A stretch of DNA of 64,000 nucleotides, taken from NCBI GenBank assembly GCA_965205385.1, contig CBDBGS010000008.1, positions 930,001 through 994,000 on the forward strand. The letters are read 5' to 3'. Shown here in pieces: positions 25,732 through 33,734 of this stretch. Positions within the stretch are counted from its first letter, which is position 1. Every line of letters starts with the position of its first letter. The notes beneath the pieces are model-generated. The model did not search any database. It saw nothing but the letters and a program-made list of their open reading frames with translations, and had not been told where the DNA came from. Made by a program: the position numbers and the translations under genes. This stretch comes from CATOSP01 sp965205385. Lineage in GTDB: Bacteria; Chloroflexota; Dehalococcoidia; Lucifugimonadales; UBA3495.

Positions 25732-27264
25732 ATGGTACAAGAGACTACACAAGAGGTCACCCCGGACAGGAGCGCCAGTTTGCTCCAGGAGCTTTGCGGC
25801 CGCCTGCTGTCGGAACGCTCCTTGATTGTGGCGAGCAACCGCGGCCCAGTGGAACACCAGATGACCCCGGATGGGCGGCCCGAACCACGCCGGAGCAGCG
25901 GCGGCGTGGTCACAGCGTTCAGCTCCCTCGTACAATCAGCGGAGTTTACTTGGGTTTCCAGCGCGATGGGTGAAGGAGACCGGGTTGTTTCCTCCAACGG
26001 TTCCGGTCCTCTGGTAAAGTCCTCTCTGCCCGGTCAGAAGATAGACCTCCGGTATGTGGTCACTCCAAGAAGGGTCTACCACAAGTATTACAACGTGCTG
26101 TGCAATCCGCTCCTTTGGTTCCTGCAGCACTACATGTGGAATCCTCCCTACAACCCCAATGTGGACGCGGCGGTCCGAGACGCATGGGACACGGGGTACG
26201 TTCCGGTCAACCGGGCTTTCGCTGACGCCATCGTGGAAGAGGCCGACCGGACCGGGCGTGCTCCCGTGGTCATCGGGCACGACTATCATCTCTACCTGCT
26301 GCCCGAGTTCGTACGTGAGAAGGTTCCAGAGGCGGTCATCCATCATTTCGTACACATTCCCTGGCCTTCGGCGCGGTACTGGCAGATGGTCCCCAACTTC
26401 ATATCCCACCGCATTTGCCGGTCGCTGTGCAACGCGGACCTGCTGGGGTTTCAGTCGCCCCAGGACCGGCGCAGCTTCATGGACACGGTGGAGGAGTTCC
26501 TGCCGGATGCGCGGATCAACCGGGACCTGTCGCGGATCACGTGGCAAGACCATAAAACGTCCGTCGAGGTATATCCGATCTCAATAAACGTTGAGGATGT
26601 TCGCAGGATTGCCAATTCTCCCCGGGCTCTCGGCTACGAAGCCCGGTTGGCCGAGCTATGCACCGAGACCACGATAGCGCGAATCGACCGCGCCGAGCCC
26701 AACAAGAATATCGTCCGCGGGTTTCGCGCCTATGACCTGCTATTGACGAACCATCCTGAGTTGAAGGGCCGTGTGAGCTTTCTTGCGTTTCTGGTGCCTT
26801 CCCGCACCCACATCCGGCAGTACCAGCGGTACATGGACGAAATCAACCAGGTTGTGTCCCAGGTAAACGACAAACACGGCGAAGGGGGATGGCAGCCCAT
26901 CCGCATGTTCGTCGAGAACAACTATACTCAGGCCATCGCGGGCATGAAGCTGTACGACGTCCTTTTGGTCAACACGATCATGGAAGGGATGAACCTGGTG
27001 GCCAAGGAAGGTCCGGTAGTTAACAAACGAGAAGGCGTGTTGGTCCTGTCTCAGACCAGCGGCGTCCACCATCAATTGGCCGACGGCGCTCTCACCGTAT
27101 CTCCCACAGACATCGACGGCACGACGGACGCCATGTACCGCGCCATTACTATGTCCGCGGAGGAGCGCGGGCGGCGCGCCACCCTCCTGGCAGCGTCGGT
27201 CTGCCGAGAGGACATCGGCCAATGGCTGCGCCGCCAGCTAGAAGACCTGATCCAGCTTCTCTAG
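25732..27264 (+). CDS. Trehalose-6-phosphate synthase-like glycosyltransferase (GT20)
   Basis: A 510-residue GT20 enzyme that joins UDP- or ADP-glucose to glucose 6-phosphate or a related acceptor. Seen motifs: VASNRGPVEH (N-terminal loop with the conserved Arg), VIGHDYHLYLLPEFVRE, HFVHIPWPSARYW, RIDRAEPNKNIVRGFRAYD and VKEGPVVNKREGVLVLSQ-type C-terminal donor loop. Only the synthase domain is present; no OtsB-type phosphatase is fused or adjacent apart from the atypical HAD gene upstream. Glucosylglycerol-phosphate synthase activity is an alternative. Confidence 0.9.
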   Translation: MVQETTQEVTPDRSASLLQELCGRLLSERSLIVASNRGPVEHQMTPDGRPEPRRSSGGVVTAFSSLVQSAEFTWVSSAMGEGDRVVSSNGSGPLVKSSLPGQKIDLRYVVTPRRVYHKYYNVLCNPLLWFLQHYMWNPPYNPNVDAAVRDAWDTGYVPVNRAFADAIVEEADRTGRAPVVIGHDYHLYLLPEFVREKVPEAVIHHFVHIPWPSARYWQMVPNFISHRICRSLCNADLLGFQSPQDRRSFMDTVEEFLPDARINRDLSRITWQDHKTSVEVYPISINVEDVRRIANSPRALGYEARLAELCTETTIARIDRAEPNKNIVRGFRAYDLLLTNHPELKGRVSFLAFLVPSRTHIRQYQRYMDEINQVVSQVNDKHGEGGWQPIRMFVENNYTQAIAGMKLYDVLLVNTIMEGMNLVAKEGPVVNKREGVLVLSQTSGVHHQLADGALTVSPTDIDGTTDAMYRAITMSAEERGRRATLLAASVCREDIGQWLRRQLEDLIQLL

Positions 27265-27274
27265 GGTCTGATGC

Positions 27275-27628
27275 GTAACTGTTCAGATTTGATGGATCTT
27301 TCCCGACCCCAGCCCGTCATTCCGGGCTTGACCCGGAATCCAGAAGCCTTTGCAACCAGCAACGGTCCCTATCATTGGCATTCCCGGATTCCCGCCTTCG
27401 GAGACCTTTGCGTAACCTTCCGTGATTCCAGCGAAAGCGAGAATCCAGAGTGCGCCCAGATACGGGGGACGCCCTCACCCCAACCATCTCCCGGAGTGAG
27501 AGGGGATTACTCAAAGGTCTCCCTTCGCGGGAATGACGGACTGGGGGAAGGGACATCTTGAGAGGCTTATCACAGAGATGACCGATGCGGGATTCAACCA
27601 ATCCGCCTCATCGAGTCTGAACAGTTAC
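27275..27628 (+). repeat. Inverted-repeat element (MITE-like), copy 4, core orientation A
   Basis: Ends GTAACTGTTCAGATTTGATG and CATCGAGTCTGAACAGTTAC; the terminal 12 bases match perfectly as inverted repeats. Core 27401-27521 (121 bp). It begins 11 bp after the trehalose-phosphate synthase stop codon, so it could act in 3'-end formation of that transcript. Confidence 0.88.
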
Positions 27629-27758
27629 CCTGATGCGTCCGGGCTGGCTAACGCGCCCGCTGAGGGTTAAAGTAGTCACAGTGGGATGCGGACGTGGTGT
27701 GTGGCGGGGGTCTCACTCAATTGTTCCGATAACTGTTCCGGAAGGAGGGTTTCGCCAA

Positions 27759-28334
27759 ATGGATGACATGTTCGATCCTCATTTGCCAACCGGCGAGGTG
27801 TCCGACATCCAACTCTGTGTGTTCCCGCACTTGGAGGAATTTTTGGCGATAGACCTCCGTGACGGGCAGACACAGATTCAATTGCTCAGCGCCAAAGACA
27901 TATTTACCGAGCACTTCTTTCACAGCGTTGAGCACGAGTTTTCGGAAGTGCTCAGGCAGGAGAACAACACGCCCTTCGCGCACATGATCAACCTGCCGCT
28001 CCGGATGGACGAATTAGTGCGTGAGATTGCGATGAGCTTCATCCTGGACCGGTTGGGGGTCCGCCTGGACGACGAAGAGAGCATCCCCACGGTGGTGGTA
28101 ATCGTCGTCACCGGCAGTACGCTGCCCGGTCACGCGGAGCAAGTGGTAGGCGGCTTGCGAGAGCTGATAAGGGCCCACTCGGACGAGTCGATAGTCGCAC
28201 AGTGGGACGAGGTCGTATCACGGCTGGTCGCCAGCGAGAACGAATTCACAGAGCAGGAGAACCTGGACGAGCTAACCGACGCCACACTGGGCGATTCGCC
28301 GGATTACTCCACCCTGTGGGGAAGTCGGAATTAG
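27759..28334 (+). CDS. Protein of unknown function, upstream of an LLM monooxygenase
   Basis: A 191-residue soluble acidic protein that I cannot assign. No signal peptide or membrane helix. A helical segment with HFFHSVEHEFSEVLRQENN and a strand-like PTVVVIVVTGSTLPGHAEQVV suggest an alpha/beta fold. GAAGGAGGG lies upstream of the ATG at 27759. It ends only two bases before the LLM monooxygenase start, so the two are co-expressed and likely functionally linked. Confidence 0.65.
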   Translation: MDDMFDPHLPTGEVSDIQLCVFPHLEEFLAIDLRDGQTQIQLLSAKDIFTEHFFHSVEHEFSEVLRQENNTPFAHMINLPLRMDELVREIAMSFILDRLGVRLDDEESIPTVVVIVVTGSTLPGHAEQVVGGLRELIRAHSDESIVAQWDEVVSRLVASENEFTEQENLDELTDATLGDSPDYSTLWGSRN

Positions 28335-28336
28335 AT

Positions 28337-29371
28337 ATGGTTTCGACCGCTTTGACCGCTTTGACCCTGGCCAGCCGGGACGATATTTCAGATGCGGACC
28401 TGGTTTCGATAGCCCAGCAGGCTGAACGGCTCGGATACGACACCTTCTTTACCGGTGAGGCTTGGGGGAGGGACGCCTTCACCGTGCTCACCATGATCGC
28501 CTGCCATACCAGCAAGATCCGCTTGGGCACCGGTATCATCCCCGTGTTCAGCCGCACTCCTGGCATTATCGCCCAGAGCGTAGCCTCCCTGGACCGTATT
28601 TCCAACGGGAGGGCCACCCTAGGGCTGGGGACCAGCGGACGGATCGTCATCGAGCAGTGGCACGGGGTACCCTATGAGAGGCCCCTAGCCCGTACTAGGG
28701 AGTACATGGAGATCATCCGCACCGCTCTTTACGGGATGCCGGTAGACCACGAGGGCGATTTCTTCAGTCTCAGCCGGTTCAGGATGGGCGTCCGCCCCGT
28801 TCAGCGGCACGTTCCGATTTACGTGGCGAGCCTGGGTCCGAGAAACCTGAGACTGACCGGAGAGTTGGCCGACGGCTGGCTGCCCATCTGGGTTGACCAC
28901 CGGAGGCTCCCTGAGATGGCGGGGATCGTAGCCGAGGAAGTTATTAAGGCGGGGCGGGAGTTTTACTCCATGACGGTGGCGCCCCAGATCATTTGTTACG
29001 TGACCGAAAGCGGGGAGGAATTGGCGGAGACTGAGAAACGGGTCCGCTCCCACATGGCCTACTACATCGGGGGTATGGGCCAGTATTACTACAACCTGTT
29101 CAGCCGCTCCGGGTTCCAGTCGGAGGCCGACGCAGTGCGCGAATCATGGTCGGCGGGCGACCGGGCCAAGGCCGCCGCCACCATCCCCGATGAATTGCTG
29201 GAAAACATCACGGTTATCGGCGACGCCGCTACCTGCCTGGACCGCATGGATAAGTTCCGCCGGGCCGGTGCGAACATGCCGGTGGTCGCTTTTCCCCACG
29301 GGGCCACCCTGGAGGGCATGAGGCGGACCTTGGAAGTACTCGCGCCAGCCAACGCCGAACAACCAAGATGA
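28337..29371 (+). CDS. LLM-class flavin-dependent oxidoreductase
   Basis: A 344-residue bacterial-luciferase-like TIM barrel. RLGYDTFFTGEAWGRDAFTVL, KIRLGTGIIPVFSRTPG and RATLGLGTSGRIVIEQWHG are typical of the F420- or FMN-dependent group; GDAATCLDRMDKFRRAGA is the family C-terminal motif. It could be an F420-dependent reductase or an FMNH2 monooxygenase. Its stop overlaps the phosphoesterase start as ATGA, indicating one operon with 27759-29931. Confidence 0.9.
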   Translation: MVSTALTALTLASRDDISDADLVSIAQQAERLGYDTFFTGEAWGRDAFTVLTMIACHTSKIRLGTGIIPVFSRTPGIIAQSVASLDRISNGRATLGLGTSGRIVIEQWHGVPYERPLARTREYMEIIRTALYGMPVDHEGDFFSLSRFRMGVRPVQRHVPIYVASLGPRNLRLTGELADGWLPIWVDHRRLPEMAGIVAEEVIKAGREFYSMTVAPQIICYVTESGEELAETEKRVRSHMAYYIGGMGQYYYNLFSRSGFQSEADAVRESWSAGDRAKAAATIPDELLENITVIGDAATCLDRMDKFRRAGANMPVVAFPHGATLEGMRRTLEVLAPANAEQPR

Positions 29372-29931
29372 AAATCGGGGTGATCTCCGACACCCACTGC
29401 GCGGGAAGCGGCAATGACCTGCCGGACCGGGTCTTCGGGGCCCTGCGAGGTGTGGACCTTATCCTCCATTGTGGCGACCTGGAATGTCTGGGTGTGTTGG
29501 ACTACCTGGAGTCCGTCGCTCCAGTGCTGGCGGTGCGGGGTTACGAAGACCCCAGGGAGCCCGGCGACCGGCTGGCGGATACGAGCAGGGTGGTGCAGGC
29601 TGAAGACCTGAAGATTGGCATGGTCCACGACATCCAGTGGCCCACGCCACGTGTGGACACCAGCGGCGATGGTACGTTGTTGGAGTTCCCGATGGGCGAC
29701 GCGCGCGAATTGATGAGGCGCAAGTTCGGCAGCCCGGTGGACGTGGTGGTGTTTGGGGACACTCACGAGGAATTGGTCTGCGTTTGCGACGGAGTGCTGA
29801 TCGTAAACCCGGGCAGCCCCACCTACCCCGGACGCCGGCACACACGCGGGAGCATGGGCACCATCGGCCTCCTGGAAGTGGACGGGAGAACCGCCAGCGT
29901 CCGATTGATCGACCTGGAAAACGCCGCCTGA
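29368..29931 (+). CDS. YfcE/MJ0936-type metallophosphoesterase
   Basis: A 187-residue calcineurin-like phosphoesterase. Metal-binding motifs are visible: GVISDTHC (Asp, His), LILHCGDLE (Asp), VVFGDTHEEL and NPGSPTYPGR near the C-terminus. The second motif has MVHDIQWP in place of the usual GHG. Members are broad phosphodiesterases. ATG overlaps the LLM stop codon by four bases (ATGA), so it is translationally coupled. Confidence 0.9.
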   Translation: MKIGVISDTHCAGSGNDLPDRVFGALRGVDLILHCGDLECLGVLDYLESVAPVLAVRGYEDPREPGDRLADTSRVVQAEDLKIGMVHDIQWPTPRVDTSGDGTLLEFPMGDARELMRRKFGSPVDVVVFGDTHEELVCVCDGVLIVNPGSPTYPGRRHTRGSMGTIGLLEVDGRTASVRLIDLENAA

Positions 29932-29965
29932 CCGGAGTTTCGAGCCCCGGCCAGACGGACTGCCG

Positions 29966-32056
29966 CTAACCCAGGTTGATCAGGGACTCGACCTGCAAGA
30001 ACACCGGCGCGAATACCAACGAGACGATCGCCATCAGCTTTAGCAAGATGTTAAGCGATGGGCCGGAAGTGTCTTTGAATGGGTCGCCGACCACATCCCC
30101 TTCGACCGCCGCTTTGTGAGCATCAGAGCCCTTACCGCCGAAGTTCCCAAGCTCCACGTACTTCTTGGCGTTGTCCCAGCATCCGCCAGCGGACGCCATC
30201 ATGATGGCCAGCATGAACCCGGCCGAAACCGCGCCAATTAGAAGGCCCCCCAACGCCGCCTCTCCCAGGATGAAGCCAGTGGCGATAGGCGCGATCACGG
30301 CCATTACACCCGGCAGTATCATTTCACGAAGGGCGCTCTTGGTGCTGATGTCGACGCATCGGGCGGAATCTGGCTGAGCGGTGCCTTCCAGGAGTCCCGG
30401 AATCTCCCGGAACTGCCGGCGGACTTCGTCAACGATTCCCTGGGCCGCCCGGCCCACCGCCTGCATCGTCATGGCTGAGAAAAGGAATGGCAGCATCGCG
30501 CCAATGATTAGTCCTACCAGTATCTGTGGCTGAAGCAAGTTGATTCCCACGGCGTCGGCGGTCAACCGGCCATCGGCGCCCAGGACAATGAGCTTTGCGC
30601 TCACCGAGTAGGCGGCCAGGAGTGCGAGAGACGTAAGCGCCGCGGATCCGATGGCGAACCCCTTGCCCGTCGCGGCTGTGGTGTTGCCAAGGGCGTCCAA
30701 CGCGTCGGTGCGCTCCCGTACCTGGGGGTCGAGTTGGGCCTGCTCGGCGATACCGCCGGCGTTGTCGGCCACTGGGCCGTATGCGTCTGTTGCCAGGGTG
30801 ATTCCAAGGGTGGAGAGCAACCCCACGCCGGCAAGGGCCACACCGTAGAACCCCGCGAACCAGTAGGCCAGCAAAATTGCGACCGATACGCAGGCCACGG
30901 GAATAAGAGTGCTCATCATACCGGTCGCGATACCGCTGATGATGACGGTTGCCGCTCCGGTTTGAGATGACTCGGACACCCGTTGGGTGGGCCGGTAGCT
31001 GTAGGACGTGTAGTATTCGGTCGCCAGTCCGATAATCGTGCCCGCCAAGAGCCCGGCCACCACGCAGCCGAACCAGTACCAGTTGTTGGTGACGGTGATG
31101 GTTAAGATGGCGGCGAAGATGATAAGCAGTCCACCAGCGGTGAATATGCCGTACCGCAGGGCCCAAAGAAGCTTTTCGAAGTCGGCCTGCTCCCCGCTTC
31201 TTACTACGAAGGTCCCCAGGATCGCGGCGACGATACCGGCGCCGGCAAGGAGCATGGGGAATACCGACTGGGAGTCGGTAAAGTTCCCGCCGCCGGTCCC
31301 CACCGCGAGGGCAACGGCGCTGGCTGACAGAGCGACCGCCGAGATGATGCTGCCAACGTAGGACTCGAACAGGTCCGCGCCCATCCCGGCCACGTCGCCA
31401 ACGTTGTCTCCTACGTTATCGGCAATAACTCCGGGGTTACGGGGGTCATCTTCCGGGATGCCGGCCTCCACCTTTCCGACCAGATCTGAGCCGACGTCAG
31501 CGGCCTTCGTGAAGATTCCTCCGCCAACCCTGGCGAAGAGGGCGATGGAGCTCGCGCCAAAGCCGAACCCGGCTACGGCATTGATATTCTGGAACACCAG
31601 GTAAAGGATCGTCACTCCCAGGAGGCCGATGCCTACCACCGTGACTCCCATCACAGTGCCGCTTGAGAAAGCGACGCGCAAAGCCGGATTAAGGCCCTGC
31701 TGAGCGGCCGAGGCAGTCCTCACATTTGCCCTTACGGCGACGTTCATTCCGATGATTCCGGCCAACCCGGAGCATATGGTGCCGGCCACGTAGGAGATCG
31801 CCGTGGCGGGCAGGTTGAGGTTATGGGTGAATAGGGTATAGTCCAGCACGGCCAGAGCGATCGTAACGATCACGGCGAAGGGGAGGAGCGTGAGGTATTC
31901 TCTTCTAAGGAATGTGTTGGCCCCATCCTTAATTGCGTCGCCTATCGCTTGGATCTGGGCGTTTCCCCGGTCGGCTGACAAGACACGCAAAGCGGTGACC
32001 AAGGCGAAAACGAGAGCCAAAGCGCCGGCTGCCAGGGCTACTATAATCGGTATCAT
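29966..32056 (-). CDS. hppA: Membrane-bound ion-translocating inorganic pyrophosphatase (K+-dependent type)
   Basis: A 696-residue, roughly 16-helix integral membrane enzyme that couples PPi hydrolysis to H+ or Na+ export. Seen are the substrate loop FTKAADVGSDLVGKVEAGIPEDDPRNPGVIADN (partial) with Lys and Asp ligands, DNVGDNVGDVAGMGAD, and DAYGPVADNAGGIAEQ. In GNTTAATGKG the position that is Lys in K+-independent enzymes is Ala, which marks the K+-dependent class; Na+ versus H+ cannot be settled by eye. AAAGGA precedes the ATG at 32056; an ATG at 32083 is less likely. Confidence 0.96.
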   Translation of the reverse strand: MIPIIVALAAGALALVFALVTALRVLSADRGNAQIQAIGDAIKDGANTFLRREYLTLLPFAVIVTIALAVLDYTLFTHNLNLPATAISYVAGTICSGLAGIIGMNVAVRANVRTASAAQQGLNPALRVAFSSGTVMGVTVVGIGLLGVTILYLVFQNINAVAGFGFGASSIALFARVGGGIFTKAADVGSDLVGKVEAGIPEDDPRNPGVIADNVGDNVGDVAGMGADLFESYVGSIISAVALSASAVALAVGTGGGNFTDSQSVFPMLLAGAGIVAAILGTFVVRSGEQADFEKLLWALRYGIFTAGGLLIIFAAILTITVTNNWYWFGCVVAGLLAGTIIGLATEYYTSYSYRPTQRVSESSQTGAATVIISGIATGMMSTLIPVACVSVAILLAYWFAGFYGVALAGVGLLSTLGITLATDAYGPVADNAGGIAEQAQLDPQVRERTDALDALGNTTAATGKGFAIGSAALTSLALLAAYSVSAKLIVLGADGRLTADAVGINLLQPQILVGLIIGAMLPFLFSAMTMQAVGRAAQGIVDEVRRQFREIPGLLEGTAQPDSARCVDISTKSALREMILPGVMAVIAPIATGFILGEAALGGLLIGAVSAGFMLAIMMASAGGCWDNAKKYVELGNFGGKGSDAHKAAVEGDVVGDPFKDTSGPSLNILLKLMAIVSLVFAPVFLQVESLINLG

Positions 32057-32101
32057 CGGACGTCCTTTCGTGCGAAAAAGCACCTATTTTGAGGCGTGCG
32101 A

Positions 32102-32130
32102 AATCTATCATAACGCCCTTGGGGTGTCAA
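32102..32130 (-). promoter_or_regulatory. Sigma-70-type promoter for the pyrophosphatase gene
   Basis: On the minus strand TTGACA (32130-32125), a 17-bp spacer and TAGATT (32107-32102). It ends about 45 bp before the ATG at 32056. A perfect -35 with optimal spacing makes it a good housekeeping promoter. Confidence 0.72.
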
Positions 32131-32287
32131 GCAATCGGGGCATTGTACTAATGCCGTATTCGAAACTATCGGCCGAAAATCCGGAGCAATTCATCCTCAA
32201 CGTGAACGAATTGTTTCACCGGCCAGGGCTATGCGCCGCTATCTGAGGCTCCCCCGCCAGAGAACGGCCGGACCTACTTGGGTCCGT

Positions 32288-32669
32288 TTAACTGTTCAGA
32301 ATCGATGACGCGGATTGGCTAAATCCCACATCGGTCATCTCCATGATGATTCTCAAACGATGTCCCTCAGCCGCAACCAGTCATTCCCGCCATTCCCGCG
32401 CAACCAGTCATTCCCGCGAAGGGAGACCTTTGCGGAACCTTCCGTGATTCCAGCGAAAGCGTGAATCCAGAGTGTGCCCAGATACGGGGGACGCCCTCAC
32501 CCTAACCCTCTCCCGGAGTGAGAGGGGATTATTCAAAGGTCTCCGAAGGCGGGAATCCAGAAATGCCAATGATAGTGATCATTGCTGGTTGCAAAGGCTT
32601 CTGGATTCCGGGTCAAACCCGGAATGACGGGCTGGGAGGAGGAAGGACATATCAAGTCTGAACAGTTAT
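32288..32669 (-). repeat. Inverted-repeat element (MITE-like), copy 5, core orientation B
   Basis: Termini TTAACTGTTCAGAATCGATG and CATATCAAGTCTGAACAGTTAT; arms oriented as in copy 2. The core at 32423-32543 (121 bp) reads in the plus direction and so is inverted relative to its arms. The left arm contains a small extra duplication (CATTCCCGC repeated), making this the longest copy. It lies between the pyrophosphatase promoter region and an alpha/beta hydrolase gene. Confidence 0.88.
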
Positions 32670-32860
32670 GGGTCCGTGTCCACAATGTACCCCGGCCATG
32701 TTATTATGGGGCGGTTGGAACGCCTGGGATCAGGCGGCCGCGGCCCTAGTCGGCGGGTCACCGTCTGCGGGCCGGTTCCCGTTAAATCAGACCATGTTGG
32801 TCTACTACGATTCGCACTGGACCCCTGACCAATTCCTAGCTCTGAAGGAGGACACGGCAC

Positions 32861-33661
32861 ATGGCGACAGGCGCTCAAACATGGACCGAAGAATTCGTGG
32901 AGGTCGCGGGTGCGAAGCTCCAACTGGTAAAGGGAGGGAGCGGCGACCCGCTGTTGATCCTCCATGACGAGATGGGCCACCACGGTGTGCGCGGCTATCA
33001 AGAAGCGCTGGCCCAGGACTATAGCGTTTATATTCCGTCCCATCCCGGCTTCGGCGAAACGGAGCGTCTGGAATGGATTATGAATATGCGTGACCTGGCG
33101 GGTTGGTACCTCGAAGCCATCGACGACCTGGGTCTGGAGCAAATCAACTTGGTGGGCTTTTCCCTGGGCGGATGGTTGGCGGCGGAGATGGCCACGATGT
33201 GCCCCGATTCGTTCAAGAAACTGGTGCTGGTTAGCCCGGCGGGAATCAAGCCTCCAGCCGGCGACATTTACGACATGTTCCTTGTGGTTGCCAAAGACTT
33301 CATCACCACCGGCTTCCACGACCCGGAAAATACTCCGGAGTTCCAGGAAGTATGTCCCGAAGAGCCCAGCCCGGAGTTGACAGAAGCCTGGGAAGTGGCC
33401 CGTGAGGAGGCCTGCCGATTGAGCTGGCGTCCCTATATGTACTACCCCGGCCTGCCCAACCTTCTACACAGGCTAAAGAGGGTGCCGACCCAGATCATCT
33501 GGGGGCGGGACGATAACATAGTTCCCGTCAGCGCGAGCCAGGTCTTCCAGGACTCCATCGCAGGTTCCCGGATCAGCGTTTTCGAAAACTGCGGCCATTA
33601 CCCCGCAATTGAGAAGAGCGACGAATTCGTTCGCGTGGTAAAGGGCTTCCTGTCGTCTTAG
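32861..33661 (+). CDS. Alpha/beta hydrolase
   Basis: A 266-residue alpha/beta-hydrolase-fold enzyme. Nucleophile elbow VGFSLGGWLA, acid strand IWGRDDNIVPV and His in ENCGHYPAIEKS complete the triad. An atypical oxyanion region LHDEMGHHG replaces the usual HG. GAAGGAGGA precedes the ATG. It may be co-transcribed with the LLM monooxygenase 73 bp downstream. Meta-cleavage-product hydrolase-like or esterase; not decidable. Confidence 0.9.
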   Translation: MATGAQTWTEEFVEVAGAKLQLVKGGSGDPLLILHDEMGHHGVRGYQEALAQDYSVYIPSHPGFGETERLEWIMNMRDLAGWYLEAIDDLGLEQINLVGFSLGGWLAAEMATMCPDSFKKLVLVSPAGIKPPAGDIYDMFLVVAKDFITTGFHDPENTPEFQEVCPEEPSPELTEAWEVAREEACRLSWRPYMYYPGLPNLLHRLKRVPTQIIWGRDDNIVPVSASQVFQDSIAGSRISVFENCGHYPAIEKSDEFVRVVKGFLSS

Positions 33662-33690
33662 GGAATCCCGCCGTATGGTAGAATCCCTAC

Positions 33691-33722
33691 CGTAGCTGGA
33701 GCCGGTCGTAGCTGGAGCCGGA
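33691..33722 (+). repeat. 16-bp tandem duplication upstream of a ribosome binding site
   Basis: CGTAGCTGGAGCCGGT (33691-33706) is followed directly by CGTAGCTGGAGCCGGA (33707-33722), 15 of 16 identical. It runs straight into the GAAGGAG ribosome binding site of the LLM gene at 33735. Confidence 0.9.
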
Positions 33723-33734
33723 AGGAGAATCGAA

